NCBI GenBank assembly: GCA_018262195.1
Contig: JAGTRS010000002.1
Coordinates: forward strand, 62,001 to 126,000
Direction of reading: 5' to 3'
Length of the DNA stretch: 64,000 nucleotides
Origin: Pseudomonadota bacterium
GTDB lineage: Bacteria; Pseudomonadota; Gammaproteobacteria; Burkholderiales; Rhodocyclaceae
A program made the translations under genes and the position numbers. Below are positions 46,028 to 55,700 of this stretch, piece after piece; the first letter of the stretch is position 1, and every line of letters begins with the position of its first letter. The notes below the pieces were generated by a model. It did no database searches and was not told the DNA's origin. It saw only the letters and a list, made by a program, of their open reading frames with translations.

Positions 46028-47806
46028 TCAGAACAGGGCTTCAGGCAAAGCGAACACCGACTCGGCGCCACCGGTGATTTCGGCGGCGTAAGCAGCGGCG
46101 AACGGCAGCTGGTGGGCGGCGAAGTAGGTTGCCGTGGCCAGCTTGGCCTTGTAGAAGTCGTCGGTGCTGCCTTCGGCAATGTGCTTGACGGCAATCGCCG
46201 CCGACTTGGCCATCAGCCAGCCACCAACCACGATGCCGGTCTGCTTGAGGAAAGGCACCGAACCGGCATGAACCGCCTGCGGATTGCTCTCGTAGTTGGC
46301 GAGAATCCAGTCCGTCACGGTCTGCTGCGCGGCAATAGCCGTCTTCAGATTGGCAGCAATGCCAGCCAGTTGGGAATCACCAGCAATTTCCTCGGCCGTG
46401 GCCGTCATTTCGGCGATCAGCGCCTTCATGGCAGCGCCCGGCACCTTTTCGCGAGCCAGCTTGCGGCCGACCAGGTCGTTGGCCTGAATCGCCGTCGTAC
46501 CTTCATAGATGGTCGTGATGCGCGAATCGCGGTAGTACTGGGCGGCACCGGTTTCTTCGACGAAGCCGACACCACCGAAAACCTGCAGCGCAGTCGAGGA
46601 AAGCTCAACGCCTTGCTCCGTGCTCCAGCCCTTGACGACCGGTGTCAGCAGATCAACGCGGGACTGGGCGGCGGCATCGCCGGCATGGGCGCGGTCGATG
46701 TTGGCAGCCGCGTAATAAGCCAGCGTGCGCATCGCTTCGGTACGCGATTTGACGTCCATCAGCATGCGGCGGACATCCGGGTGATGCAGGATGGTCTTCT
46801 TCTCGTTCGACGTGTCGCCAATGATCTTGCCCTGAACGCGCTCGCGGGCGTACCACAGGGCGTGCTGGTAGGCACGCTCGGCGATGCCGACGCCTTCCAG
46901 ACCCACGTTGACTCGGGCATGGTTCATCATCGTGAACATGTAGCCGATGCCCTTGTTCTCGTCGCCGATCAGGTAGCCGACAGCGCCTTCATTCTCGCCG
47001 TAGGACATGACGGCGGTCGGGCTGCCGTGGATGCCCAGCTTGTGTTCGATCGAGGCGCAGATCAGATCGTTGCGCTTGCCCAGCGAGCCGTCGGCATTGA
47101 CCAGGAACTTCGGCACGAGGAACAGGGAAATGCCCTTCAGTCCCGGCGGTGCATCCGGCAGGCGTGCCAGCACGAGGTGAATGATGTTCTCGGCGACGTC
47201 ATGCTCGCCCCAGGTGATGAAAATCTTGGTGCCGCTGACCAGATAGCTGCCGTCGCCGACGGCCTTGGCCTTGGAGGAGATGGCGGCCAGATCGGAACCG
47301 GCATTCGGCTCGGTCAGGTTCATCGTGCCGGTCCACGTGCCTTCGATCATCTTCGGCAGGTAGATCTGCTTGAGTTCGTCGGACGCGTGGTGAGCGATGG
47401 CTTCGATGGCGCCGCCGGTCAGCATCGGGCACAGGCCGAAGGCCATGTTGGCGCCCTTCCACATTTCGTTGACAGCCATCGAGACGACAGCCGGCAAACC
47501 CTGGCCACCGTATTCCGGATCAAACGGCATGGAATTCCAGCCGGTTTCGGCAAACAGCTTGTAGGCTTCCTTGAAACCGGGCGCTGTGGTGACGACGCCG
47601 TCCTTGCAGACATGACCAACCCGGTCACCGACCTGGTTGATCGGGTCGAGCACGCCGGTAGCAAACTTGGAGGCTTCGTCGAGGATGGACTCGACGAGTT
47701 CAACAGAACACTCCTCGTTGCCGGGCAAGGCGCAGATATCTTCCAGGCCGGCCACTTCGTTGAGGACGAACTGCATGTCGCGAATCGGGGCGATATAGGT
47801 ACTCAT
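46028..47806 (-). CDS. Acyl-CoA dehydrogenase (second copy)
   Basis: The start is the ATG at 47806 ([13 protein letters not shown]...), giving 592 aa. It is a clear paralogue of the enzyme at 33347. The two share the opening ([11 protein letters not shown] against PIQDMRFVMDE), the [11 protein letters not shown] and [10 protein letters not shown] segments and the catalytic Glu in [13 protein letters not shown]. It oxidises an acyl-CoA with electron transfer to ETF and thus to the ETF-QO encoded just downstream. The two copies probably differ in chain length or inducer. Between it and the acyl-CoA synthetase gene lies a 9-bp hairpin. Confidence 0.95.
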   Translation of the reverse strand: MSTYIAPIRDMQFVLNEVAGLEDICALPGNEECSVELVESILDEASKFATGVLDPINQVGDRVGHVCKDGVVTTAPGFKEAYKLFAETGWNSMPFDPEYGGQGLPAVVSMAVNEMWKGANMAFGLCPMLTGGAIEAIAHHASDELKQIYLPKMIEGTWTGTMNLTEPNAGSDLAAISSKAKAVGDGSYLVSGTKIFITWGEHDVAENIIHLVLARLPDAPPGLKGISLFLVPKFLVNADGSLGKRNDLICASIEHKLGIHGSPTAVMSYGENEGAVGYLIGDENKGIGYMFTMMNHARVNVGLEGVGIAERAYQHALWYARERVQGKIIGDTSNEKKTILHHPDVRRMLMDVKSRTEAMRTLAYYAAANIDRAHAGDAAAQSRVDLLTPVVKGWSTEQGVELSSTALQVFGGVGFVEETGAAQYYRDSRITTIYEGTTAIQANDLVGRKLAREKVPGAAMKALIAEMTATAEEIAGDSQLAGIAANLKTAIAAQQTVTDWILANYESNPQAVHAGSVPFLKQTGIVVGGWLMAKSAAIAVKHIAEGSTDDFYKAKLATATYFAAHQLPFAAAYAAEITGGAESVFALPEALF

Positions 47807-47834
47807 GGGGTTTCCTTTGTGTGGATGCTCATTA

Positions 47835-47859
47835 GTCGCCAGCAAAAACGGCTGGCGAC
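47835..47859 (-). repeat. Perfect hairpin between the synthetase and dehydrogenase genes
   Basis: GTCGCCAGC (47835-47843) and GCTGGCGAC (47851-47859) flank a 7-nt loop. There is no T-run on the minus strand after the stem. It may adjust expression between the two genes by partial termination or mRNA processing. Confidence 0.45.
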
Positions 47860-47872
47860 CAGGCGCTAATGG

Positions 47873-49510
47873 TTACTCGATGGCCAGCGCGGAGTTCGCA
47901 TGCTGGCGCAGCACGTATTTCTGGATCTTGCCGGTTGAAGTTTTGGGCAGTTCGCCAAAGACGACCTGCTTGGGCACCTTGAAGCGGGCCAGGTGAGCAC
48001 GGCAGTGCTCAATGATTTCGGCTTCAGTGCACTTGGCATCGACCTTCAGTTCGATGAAGGCAGCGGGCACCTCGCCCCACTTTTCGTCGGGTTTGGCAAC
48101 AACTGCAGCAGCAATGACAGCGGGATGACGGTATAGCACGTCCTCGACTTCCAGCGAGGAAATGTTCTCGCCGCCGGAAATGATCACGTCCTTGGATCTA
48201 TCCTTGATCTTGACGTAGCCATCGCTATGGACGACTGCCAGGTCACCAGTGTGGAACCAGCCGCCAGCGAAGGATTCCTCGGTCGCCTTCGGGTTCTTCA
48301 GGTAGCCCTTCATGACCAGATTGCCACGGAACATGATTTCGCCCATCGTTTCACCATCCCAGGGCACCGGCTCCATGGAGACCGGATCGAGGACGGCAAT
48401 GGCTTCTTGCATGTGGTAGCGCACACCTTGACGACCGTTGCGGGCCGCCTGCAGGTCGATCGGCAGCTTGTCCCATTCCGGCTGCTTGGCACAGACAGAG
48501 GCCGGGCCGTAAGTTTCAGTCAGGCCATAGACATGGGTGATGTTGAAGCCCATGCGCTGGGCGCCTTCGATGATGGCGGCCGGAGGTGCGGCGCCGGCAA
48601 TCAGGCCATTGACCGAGTGCTCGATGCCTTCGCGCAGGGTTTCCGGGGCGTTGATCATCATCCCGTACACAATCGGCGCACCGCACATGTGGCTGACCTT
48701 GTGCTCCTTGATCAGACCGAAGATCAGGGCCGGATCGACACGACGCAGGCAAACGCTGGTCCCGGCGTTGGCGGCCAGCGTCCAGGGGAAGCACCAGCCG
48801 TTGCAGTGGAACATGGGCAGCGTCCACAGGTAGACGGAATGCGGCGGCATACCCCAGGAAATGATGTTGGAAGCCGAATTCAGGTAGGCACCGCGATGGT
48901 GATAAACGACACCCTTCGGATTGCCGGTCGTACCCGAGGTGTAATTCAGCGCGATGGCTTCCCACTCGTCTTCCGGCAATTGCCAGGCAAAGTCAGGCTC
49001 GCCTTCGTTGAGGAAGGCTTCATAGGTCTTTTCGCCCAGGGATTCGCCTTCGGTGTAGTCCGGATCCAGACTGTCGATGACGATGGGCTTCGGCCCTTCG
49101 AGCAATTCCAGTGCGCCCTTCACCACCTTGGAAAACTCCGGATCGGTGATCAGCACCTTGGCTTCGCCGTGGGTCAGCATGAAGGCGATGGCCTCGGCGT
49201 CGAGACGGGTATTCAGCGTATTGAGCACAGCGCCGATCATCGGGATGCCGAAGTGGCACTCGAACATCGAGGCCGTGTTGGGCAACATCACGGCGACGGT
49301 ATCGCCCTTGCCGATGCCGCGGTTCCTCAGCGCCGATGCGAGTTGGCGGGCGCGGTCGTAGCTTTCCTTCCAGGTGTACTGGCGAGCACCCTGAATGACC
49401 GAAATGCGTTTTGGATAGATGAAGGCCGAGCGTTCGATGAACGTCAGCGGGGACAGCGGTACATAGTTGGCCGGATTGCGATCCAGGCCGACGGAATATG
49501 GGCTAACCAT
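47873..49510 (-). CDS. Acyl-CoA synthetase (AMP-forming)
   Basis: The start is the ATG at 49510 (MVSPYSVGLDRNP...), giving 545 aa. ANL motifs: LNYTSGTTGNPKGVVYHHRG (P-loop), VYGLTETYGPASV, WFHTGDLAVVHSDGYVKIKDRSKD and the C-terminal lysine region TSTGKIQKYVLR. It activates a carboxylic acid to acyl-CoA; the substrate is not obvious, and similar proteins act on medium-chain, short-chain or methylthio acids. It heads the second acyl-CoA cassette and is divergent from a kinase gene across a 163-bp region with a large palindrome. Confidence 0.93.
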   Translation of the reverse strand: MVSPYSVGLDRNPANYVPLSPLTFIERSAFIYPKRISVIQGARQYTWKESYDRARQLASALRNRGIGKGDTVAVMLPNTASMFECHFGIPMIGAVLNTLNTRLDAEAIAFMLTHGEAKVLITDPEFSKVVKGALELLEGPKPIVIDSLDPDYTEGESLGEKTYEAFLNEGEPDFAWQLPEDEWEAIALNYTSGTTGNPKGVVYHHRGAYLNSASNIISWGMPPHSVYLWTLPMFHCNGWCFPWTLAANAGTSVCLRRVDPALIFGLIKEHKVSHMCGAPIVYGMMINAPETLREGIEHSVNGLIAGAAPPAAIIEGAQRMGFNITHVYGLTETYGPASVCAKQPEWDKLPIDLQAARNGRQGVRYHMQEAIAVLDPVSMEPVPWDGETMGEIMFRGNLVMKGYLKNPKATEESFAGGWFHTGDLAVVHSDGYVKIKDRSKDVIISGGENISSLEVEDVLYRHPAVIAAAVVAKPDEKWGEVPAAFIELKVDAKCTEAEIIEHCRAHLARFKVPKQVVFGELPKTSTGKIQKYVLRQHANSALAIE

Positions 49511-49610
49511 TGTGAATCTCCTCACGTTTCTTGCCGAATGTGCTGTTCTCGCTGGGGGCAAGTCTTTTATATTTTTCGTGAGAATCGCAAAACACTCTTG
49601 CGCAACTATT

Positions 49611-49648
49611 GGCAGAATGTAACGAATCGTTACATCGCGAAGTCTGCC
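49611..49648. promoter_or_regulatory. Nested palindrome in the divergent acyl-CoA synthetase/kinase promoter region
   Basis: The inner palindrome ATGTAACGAATCGTTACAT (49617-49635) has perfect 8-bp arms around AAT. It is framed by an outer pair GGCAGA (49611-49616) and TCTGCC (49643-49648). It lies 26-63 nt before the kinase start and about 100 nt before the synthetase start, as expected for a repressor or response-regulator site controlling both directions. Confidence 0.55.
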
Positions 49649-49673
49649 GATCAGCCTGAACTAGAATCGCCCG

Positions 49674-51695
49674 ATGCTTCTGGAAAACGCCTCTTCAACC
49701 ACCACCCCGCGGCACGAAATGTTGCAGGCCGGGCTGGACCTGCTCGACCAGGGCATTACCGTGTTCGATGCCGATCTGCGCCTGGTCGCCTGGAACCGCA
49801 ACTTCCTGAAGCTGCTGGAATTTCCGGACAACCTGGCCTTCATCGGCGCCCCTTTCGAGGGCTTCATCCGCTACAACGCCGAGCGCGGCGAGTATGGCCC
49901 CGGCGATATCGAGTCCCAGATCGCCGAGCGCGTGACGGCAGCCCGGAATTTCACGCCGCACCTCACCGAACGCCAGCGTCCGAATGGCCGGGTTCTGCTG
50001 CTGCGTGGCGAACCACTGATGCACAAGGGTTTCGTCACCCTGTACAGCGATGTCACCGAACAGCGATACATCGAGCACCTGACCGAACACCAGAACATTC
50101 AGCTCGAAGAGCGCGTTCGCCGGCGGACTGCCCAGCTCGAAAACGCCAATGCCAACCTGCGCCTGGCCAACGAAGACAAGGAACGGATTGCCGCTGCGCT
50201 GGGCCGCAGCGAGGCCCGCCTGCGCCTGATCAACGACACCATTCCCATCCTGATCGGCTACGTCGACCAGCACGAGGTCTACCAGTACGCCAACAAGGGT
50301 TACTCGGACTGGTACGGCCACCCGGAAGGTACAGTCACCGGCCGCGCCGTGCTCGATGTGATCGGGCCTCAGGTCTATGGCCAGGTTCGCGACTCCGTTC
50401 GACGGGCGCTGGCCGGACAGCAGGTGACTTACGAGTACCAGATGGAACGGCTGGGGAAAACGGTCTTCGCCCGCAGCACCCTGGTTCCCGAAATCAGCGC
50501 CGACGGCAAACCCTTGGGCTTTTTCGTCTTCTCGCACGAAATCACCGAGCAGAAGCAGATGCAGGCGGCACTGGTCCAGGCCCAGAAAATGGAAGCCATC
50601 GGCCAGTTGACCGGCGGCCTGGCCCACGATTTCAACAACCTGCTGACCGTCATCATCGGCAATCTGGCCGCCTTGCAGGATCATCGCCCGGACGACGCTG
50701 CGATCAACGAATTTGTTGATCCTGCCCTGCAATCGGCCCGGCGTGGCGTGCAACTGATCAAGCGCCTGCTCACCTTCTCGCGGCAGCAACCGCTGGAACC
50801 ACAGGCCGTCGACATCGGCCACCTGATCGGCAGCCTGGCCAAGCTGGTCCGCCGCTCGCTGCCGGAATCAATTGCTGTTTCGACCGACCTGGCGGGTGCT
50901 TCGACCCACGCGCTGGTCGATCCGGGGCAACTGGAAAGCGCCCTGCTCAACTTCGCGCTGAATGCGCGTGATGCCATGCCCGACGGTGGCCGCTTGCACA
51001 TCGCGGCGCGCGCCGTCGAACTATCGACCGATGCGGCAGCCTTCGATGTGCCACCCGGCCATTACGTGCTGATCGAAGTCGCTGACAACGGCTGCGGGAT
51101 GGATGCGGCAACGCTCTCAAGGGCCTGTGAACCCTTCTTCACGACCAAGCGCTTCGGTCTGGGCAGCGGCCTCGGGCTGGCCATGGCCTACGGTTTCGCC
51201 AAACAGTCCGGCGGCGGCATTTCGATCCAGAGCCAGCCCGACCAGGGAACCTCGGTGCTGATGGTGCTGCCGCTGGCGGCGCCCGAACCGGAGGTCGACC
51301 TGCCGGGCGAAGAAGCGGCCCTGCCCCATGGCGGCGAACTGGTCCTGCTCGTCGAAGATGAGCCTAACGTCCGCCGCGTCGTCCGGCAGCAACTGATCGA
51401 CCTGGGTTATCCGGTCATCGAGGCGGAGGATGGGGCCCAGGCCATCGCCATGATTGATCAGATCCACGACATCGCCGTCGTTGTCAGCGATGTCATCATG
51501 CCTGGCGGCATCAATGGCCGCCAGCTTGCGGAAATCACCCTGAGCCGTCGCCCGGAAATGCGCATCGTGCTGATGAGCGGCTACACCGATGAAGCCGAAG
51601 GCGATGGCGCCAACGATCTGCCGATACTGGCCAAACCCTTCGACCGCCAGGATCTGGCTCGCGCCCTGAAAAGCGCACACCGAGGCAAACCATGA
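49674..51695 (+). CDS. PAS-PAS hybrid histidine kinase
   Basis: This 673-aa soluble kinase has an N-terminal PAS_7-like domain (about residues 18-130), a coiled coil (RRTAQLENANANLRLANEDKE) and a second PAS (about 175-295). The HisKA domain carries GGLAHDFNNLLTV, followed by an HATPase (NARDAMPDGG, GLGLAMAYGF) and a C-terminal receiver (VLLVEDEPNVRR; Asp in VVSDVIMPGG; Lys in AKPFD). It overlaps the next gene by 4 nt, so the OmpR regulator is its partner. No membrane segment is seen. It lies divergent from an acyl-CoA synthetase, so it may control that cassette; this is inference. Confidence 0.93.
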   Translation: MLLENASSTTTPRHEMLQAGLDLLDQGITVFDADLRLVAWNRNFLKLLEFPDNLAFIGAPFEGFIRYNAERGEYGPGDIESQIAERVTAARNFTPHLTERQRPNGRVLLLRGEPLMHKGFVTLYSDVTEQRYIEHLTEHQNIQLEERVRRRTAQLENANANLRLANEDKERIAAALGRSEARLRLINDTIPILIGYVDQHEVYQYANKGYSDWYGHPEGTVTGRAVLDVIGPQVYGQVRDSVRRALAGQQVTYEYQMERLGKTVFARSTLVPEISADGKPLGFFVFSHEITEQKQMQAALVQAQKMEAIGQLTGGLAHDFNNLLTVIIGNLAALQDHRPDDAAINEFVDPALQSARRGVQLIKRLLTFSRQQPLEPQAVDIGHLIGSLAKLVRRSLPESIAVSTDLAGASTHALVDPGQLESALLNFALNARDAMPDGGRLHIAARAVELSTDAAAFDVPPGHYVLIEVADNGCGMDAATLSRACEPFFTTKRFGLGSGLGLAMAYGFAKQSGGGISIQSQPDQGTSVLMVLPLAAPEPEVDLPGEEAALPHGGELVLLVEDEPNVRRVVRQQLIDLGYPVIEAEDGAQAIAMIDQIHDIAVVVSDVIMPGGINGRQLAEITLSRRPEMRIVLMSGYTDEAEGDGANDLPILAKPFDRQDLARALKSAHRGKP

Positions 51696-52423
51696 AAGAT
51701 AACGAATCCGCCAAGCTGATTGCCATCGTTGAGGATGACCCTGATGTCGCCAAGATCATCGAGCAGGTGCTCGCCGATTTCGGTTTCCGCACCGTATGGT
51801 GCCGCAGCGCCGGCGACCTGCTGCGCCGTCTGCGCAGCCTGGCCCCGGACCTGTGCATCATCGACCTCGGCCTGCCTGACATGGATGGCATCGAAGCCAT
51901 GCAGCGCGTCCGCGCCCAGTCGGGCTGCGGCATCCTGATTCTGACCGGACGCGCCCACGTCAGCGATCGCGTCATGGGCCTCGAGCTTGGTGCCGACGAC
52001 TACGTCCTGAAACCTTTCGAACCGCGCGAACTGGTCGCCCGGGTGCGCAGCATCGTGCGCCGGCGAGAGAGTACCGAAACACCTGCCCGGCAGATTGCCG
52101 AGTTTGCTGGCTGGCGCTTCAACCTGAGCAACAACCGACTGACCTCTCCAAGCGGCGACGAACATACGCTCAGCACTGCCGAATCGGAATTACTGAAAAT
52201 TTTCGTCAGCCATCCGAACCGCATCCTGCAACGCGAAAAACTGATGGGGTCACGTGATCTGGTGCCGACCGACCGCGCCATCGACGTCCGCATTTCGCGT
52301 CTGCGCCGCAAGCTCGAACCCGATCCGCAAAGCCCGGCCTTCTTGAAGACAGTCTACGGTGCCGGCTATCTCTTCCTGGCCACGGTCACGTGGTCTGGCG
52401 AGCCTGACTCTGGCCAGCACTGA
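51692..52423 (+). CDS. OmpR/PhoB-type response regulator
   Basis: This 243-aa protein has a receiver (AIVEDDPDVAKI, Asp in IIDLGLPDMDG, Lys in YVLKPF) and a C-terminal winged helix. The latter contains TAESELLKIFVSHPNRILQREKL and DRAIDVRISRLRRKLEPDPQSPAFLKTVYGAGYLF. Its start overlaps the kinase stop by 4 nt, forming a two-component pair. The palindrome at 49617-49635 could be its target, although PhoB-class sites are usually direct repeats, so a different regulator may bind there. Confidence 0.94.
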   Translation: MKDNESAKLIAIVEDDPDVAKIIEQVLADFGFRTVWCRSAGDLLRRLRSLAPDLCIIDLGLPDMDGIEAMQRVRAQSGCGILILTGRAHVSDRVMGLELGADDYVLKPFEPRELVARVRSIVRRRESTETPARQIAEFAGWRFNLSNNRLTSPSGDEHTLSTAESELLKIFVSHPNRILQREKLMGSRDLVPTDRAIDVRISRLRRKLEPDPQSPAFLKTVYGAGYLFLATVTWSGEPDSGQH

Positions 52424-52479
52424 CCAAGCACGACGATCACTCCCACCATTTTTTCGCTCACCCTGCGCTCGACAATGTA

Positions 52480-52507
52480 TTGACGATTTTGTGTTTTCTG
52501 ATACATT
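52480..52507 (+). promoter_or_regulatory. Sigma-70-type promoter for the Aer-PAS kinase
   Basis: TTGACG (52480-52485), a 16-bp spacer and TACATT (52502-52507) resemble the -35 and -10 consensus. They lie in the 295-bp gap after the OmpR regulator, about 210 bp before the kinase start. No gene is seen in this gap; CGAAG-cattaa-CTTCG just downstream is a minor inverted repeat. Confidence 0.5.
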
Positions 52508-52718
52508 TACCCAAATCGTTCAAACATTAGCTTAACGAAGCATTAACTTCGCAGACAGACCTGTGTAGTCTTGCTCGTGCCACTAAACTGGATAGCAAAG
52601 ACACAGTCAGCCACAGCGGCGATGGGACGAGATTCATCCCAAGAAAAGCTCGCTTTAGTGTTCATTGATTGATCGGCCACGCTGGAAATCAGGGCGGTCG
52701 CTCTCGGATTTGAGTTGG

Positions 52719-55700
52719 ATGCGCAATAACGGTGCGATAAGCGGCAAGGAGATTGAAATCCGGGATGATCAACTGATCATTTCCCGGACGGACAATCAAG
52801 GCCATATCGTTTACGTCAACGCGGATTTCGTCGAGATCAGCGGCTTCTCCGAAGAAGAACTGATCGGCCAACCACACAATATGGTTCGGCACCCGGATAT
52901 GCCATCGGAAGTTTTCGCCGACCTGTGGCGAGACCTCAAGGCGGGACGTCCCTGGATTGGCCTGATCAAGAATCGCAACAAGAATGGCGACGCCTACTGG
53001 GTCGAAGCCCATGTCTCACCGATCTGGGACAAGGACAAGATCTCAGGCTACATGTCCATGCGCCGGAAGGCCTCCAGAACCGACATTCTGTTGGCCGAAC
53101 AGAACTATGCGGCAATGCAGAAGCGTACTGACAGCTCACTCGTTTTTGAGCACGGCAGCGCAAGTCAGCACAAGCGTTGGGGATCATTGCGCAATGCCTT
53201 CAGCAACGCCCCGCTGGCGATCAAATTCATCGTGGCGTCGCTGGCTGCGGCGGCACTGGTTCTTGGCCTGACTGCTTATTTCCTCGCCAGCCATGTTTCC
53301 CGCACCCTGGACGAAAATGCCCGCCATCAATTGACGCACGATGTGAGCCTGCTCCGCGCTGCAGTTTCGGCACGTGTCGAGGGTGCCAATATCGAAGCCG
53401 TTGAATACTCGAAAGTACTCTCCAAGCGTGTCTACGACGCCATCGGGGGGCAGAGGAAAGCCAGCCGCGAAGCTCTCGAAGCGATGATCGTGAAAATGAG
53501 TGATTCGCCCGGCAATCCGATTGATGTTTTCCTGCACGACTTGCGCGGCGTCGGCACCATCTTCATCCTGACCCCCGAAGGTTTCCAGCGCCGGATGACA
53601 ACGGCGGTTGACGATAATGGCGCCTCTCCCGTCGGCTCCTATCTCGCCACCGACCACCCCGCCTTCCTGCTGCTGACTGCCGGCCAGACTTTTGTCGGCC
53701 CGGCCCGGGTATTTGGTCGCCAGTATGTCACCCGCTACACCCCGATACTCGATGCGCAAGGAGGCGTGGTTGGCGCTACTGTGATCGGCATCGACGTTGG
53801 TGAACAACTGGATACCCTGAAACGGCAAATGCGTTCCATGCAGGTTGGCGAAACCGGCTACTACTACATCGTTGATAGCACGCCAGGCCCAAATTTCGGT
53901 TCGCTGATTCTCCACCCGTACAAGGAAGGACAAAACCTTGCCAATTTCCGGATGGAGAACGGCCAGGGCCTGATCGACGAAATGGCCAAAATCGGCACTG
54001 GCGCAATTTCCTACAGCTGGAAGAATGAAGAAGCAGGCGAAACCGCTGCCCGCAAGAAACTGGTCATTTTCGAAACGCTGGATGACCCCAAATGGATAGT
54101 CGCCGGCGGAACTTCTGTGGACGAGTTCACCGCCTTGTCCGACCGCATCGTCTGGCTGGTCATTGCCGGTGGACTGGCAATGGCGACTGCCATTTTCGTC
54201 ATCATCCAGATCCTGGTCCGCAAGTTGATTCTCAACCCGCTCAACAGCCAGGTACTGCCGACATTTCATGCCATTTCGGCCGGCAAGTTCGATACCCAGC
54301 TAGATGTCCGTGGCAATGATGAGATGGCACAGGTCATCCAGGGGCTGGAATCCCTGCGCAACCGCCTCGCCTTCAATAACGAACGTGAGCGCACACTCTC
54401 AGCCATGCGCGAGCTTGCCCGTCAGGAAGCAGAAGCCCTTGCCCGGGCCCGCGCCGAATTCCTGGCCAACATGAGCCACGAGATTCGCACGCCGCTGAAT
54501 GCTGTGATCGGGCTGGCCTATCTGCTACTGCAGAACAAACTGGGCGAACGCGAGATGGAGTACGCGAAACGGATCGAAGGCGCCGGAAAACTGCTCCTCG
54601 CCATCGTCAATGACGTGCTCGATTTTTCGAAAATAGATGCCGGGCGCATGCAGCTCGAAGAAGCCTCCTTCCGCCTTGACGACCTGCTCGACAATCTGTC
54701 GAGCCTGGTTCGCAACCGGGTTCATGAGAAGAATCTGGTCCTCGAATACGTCGTTGCCCCCGACACACCGCAGAACCTGCGGGGCGATGCCTTGCGTCTG
54801 TCGCAAATCCTGATCAACCTGGTCAGCAATGCGATCAAGTTCACCGCCGAGGGATCGATCACGGTATTCGTCAATGCCGCCCCCCCGGAGGATGGCCGCG
54901 CCGAACTTGAGTTTCGCATCAGTGATACCGGGATCGGCATGTCGGCTGAACAACTGGAAAACCTGTTCCGCGCTTTTTCCCAGGCGGACAGTTCAGTTAC
55001 CCGGAAATTTGGTGGCACCGGGCTCGGCCTGGTCATCAGCAAACGTCTGATCGAGATGATGGGTGGCTCCATTCAGGTCGAGAGCACCCCCAAAGCCGGC
55101 TCCACCTTCTCCTTCCGGGTTTGCCTGGGCATCGACGATGCGCCTGCCGAAACAGTCAGAAAAACAAGCCCCCACGTACTGGTTGTTGACGACAACGACC
55201 TGGCAAGAGCCGTTCTCGGCAGCCTCCTGAAAAAACATGGCTGTACCGTCGTCACCGCCGACTCGGGCGAGGCCGCCCTGGCTGCGCTCCATGACCCGAG
55301 AGCACTCCCGTTCGAATACATCATGGTCGATCTGAACATGCCGGACATGGACGGTCTGGCCTTGGCGCACCACATTCGCTCGGAAAGAGGGCAATCCACC
55401 AAACTGGTCATGGTTACCGGTGAGAATGTGCATGCCTCGCGCTATCGCCATGCGCTGGGCGACTTTGACGCCATTGTCGAAAAACCGGTGACTGCCGCCC
55501 GAATCGGCGAAGTGCTGACCCAGCTTGAGGGCAATTCGCTGCCCCGCCCACCGGCCGCTCCAACCCAGGCACCGGCAGCACCGCTCTCCGGCTTACGCAT
55601 CCTGGTGGCAGAAGATGTACCGACCAATCAGTTGATCATGCGCGACCTGCTCGAGTCACTGGGCGCCACTGTCGAGATGGCCGACAATGGCGAACTGGCC

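Noticed and set aside
48227-50719. 830-codon plus-strand frame spanning the acyl-CoA synthetase and the kinase
   Set aside because: It runs antisense over the synthetase and then out of frame through the kinase; both have clear families in other frames.
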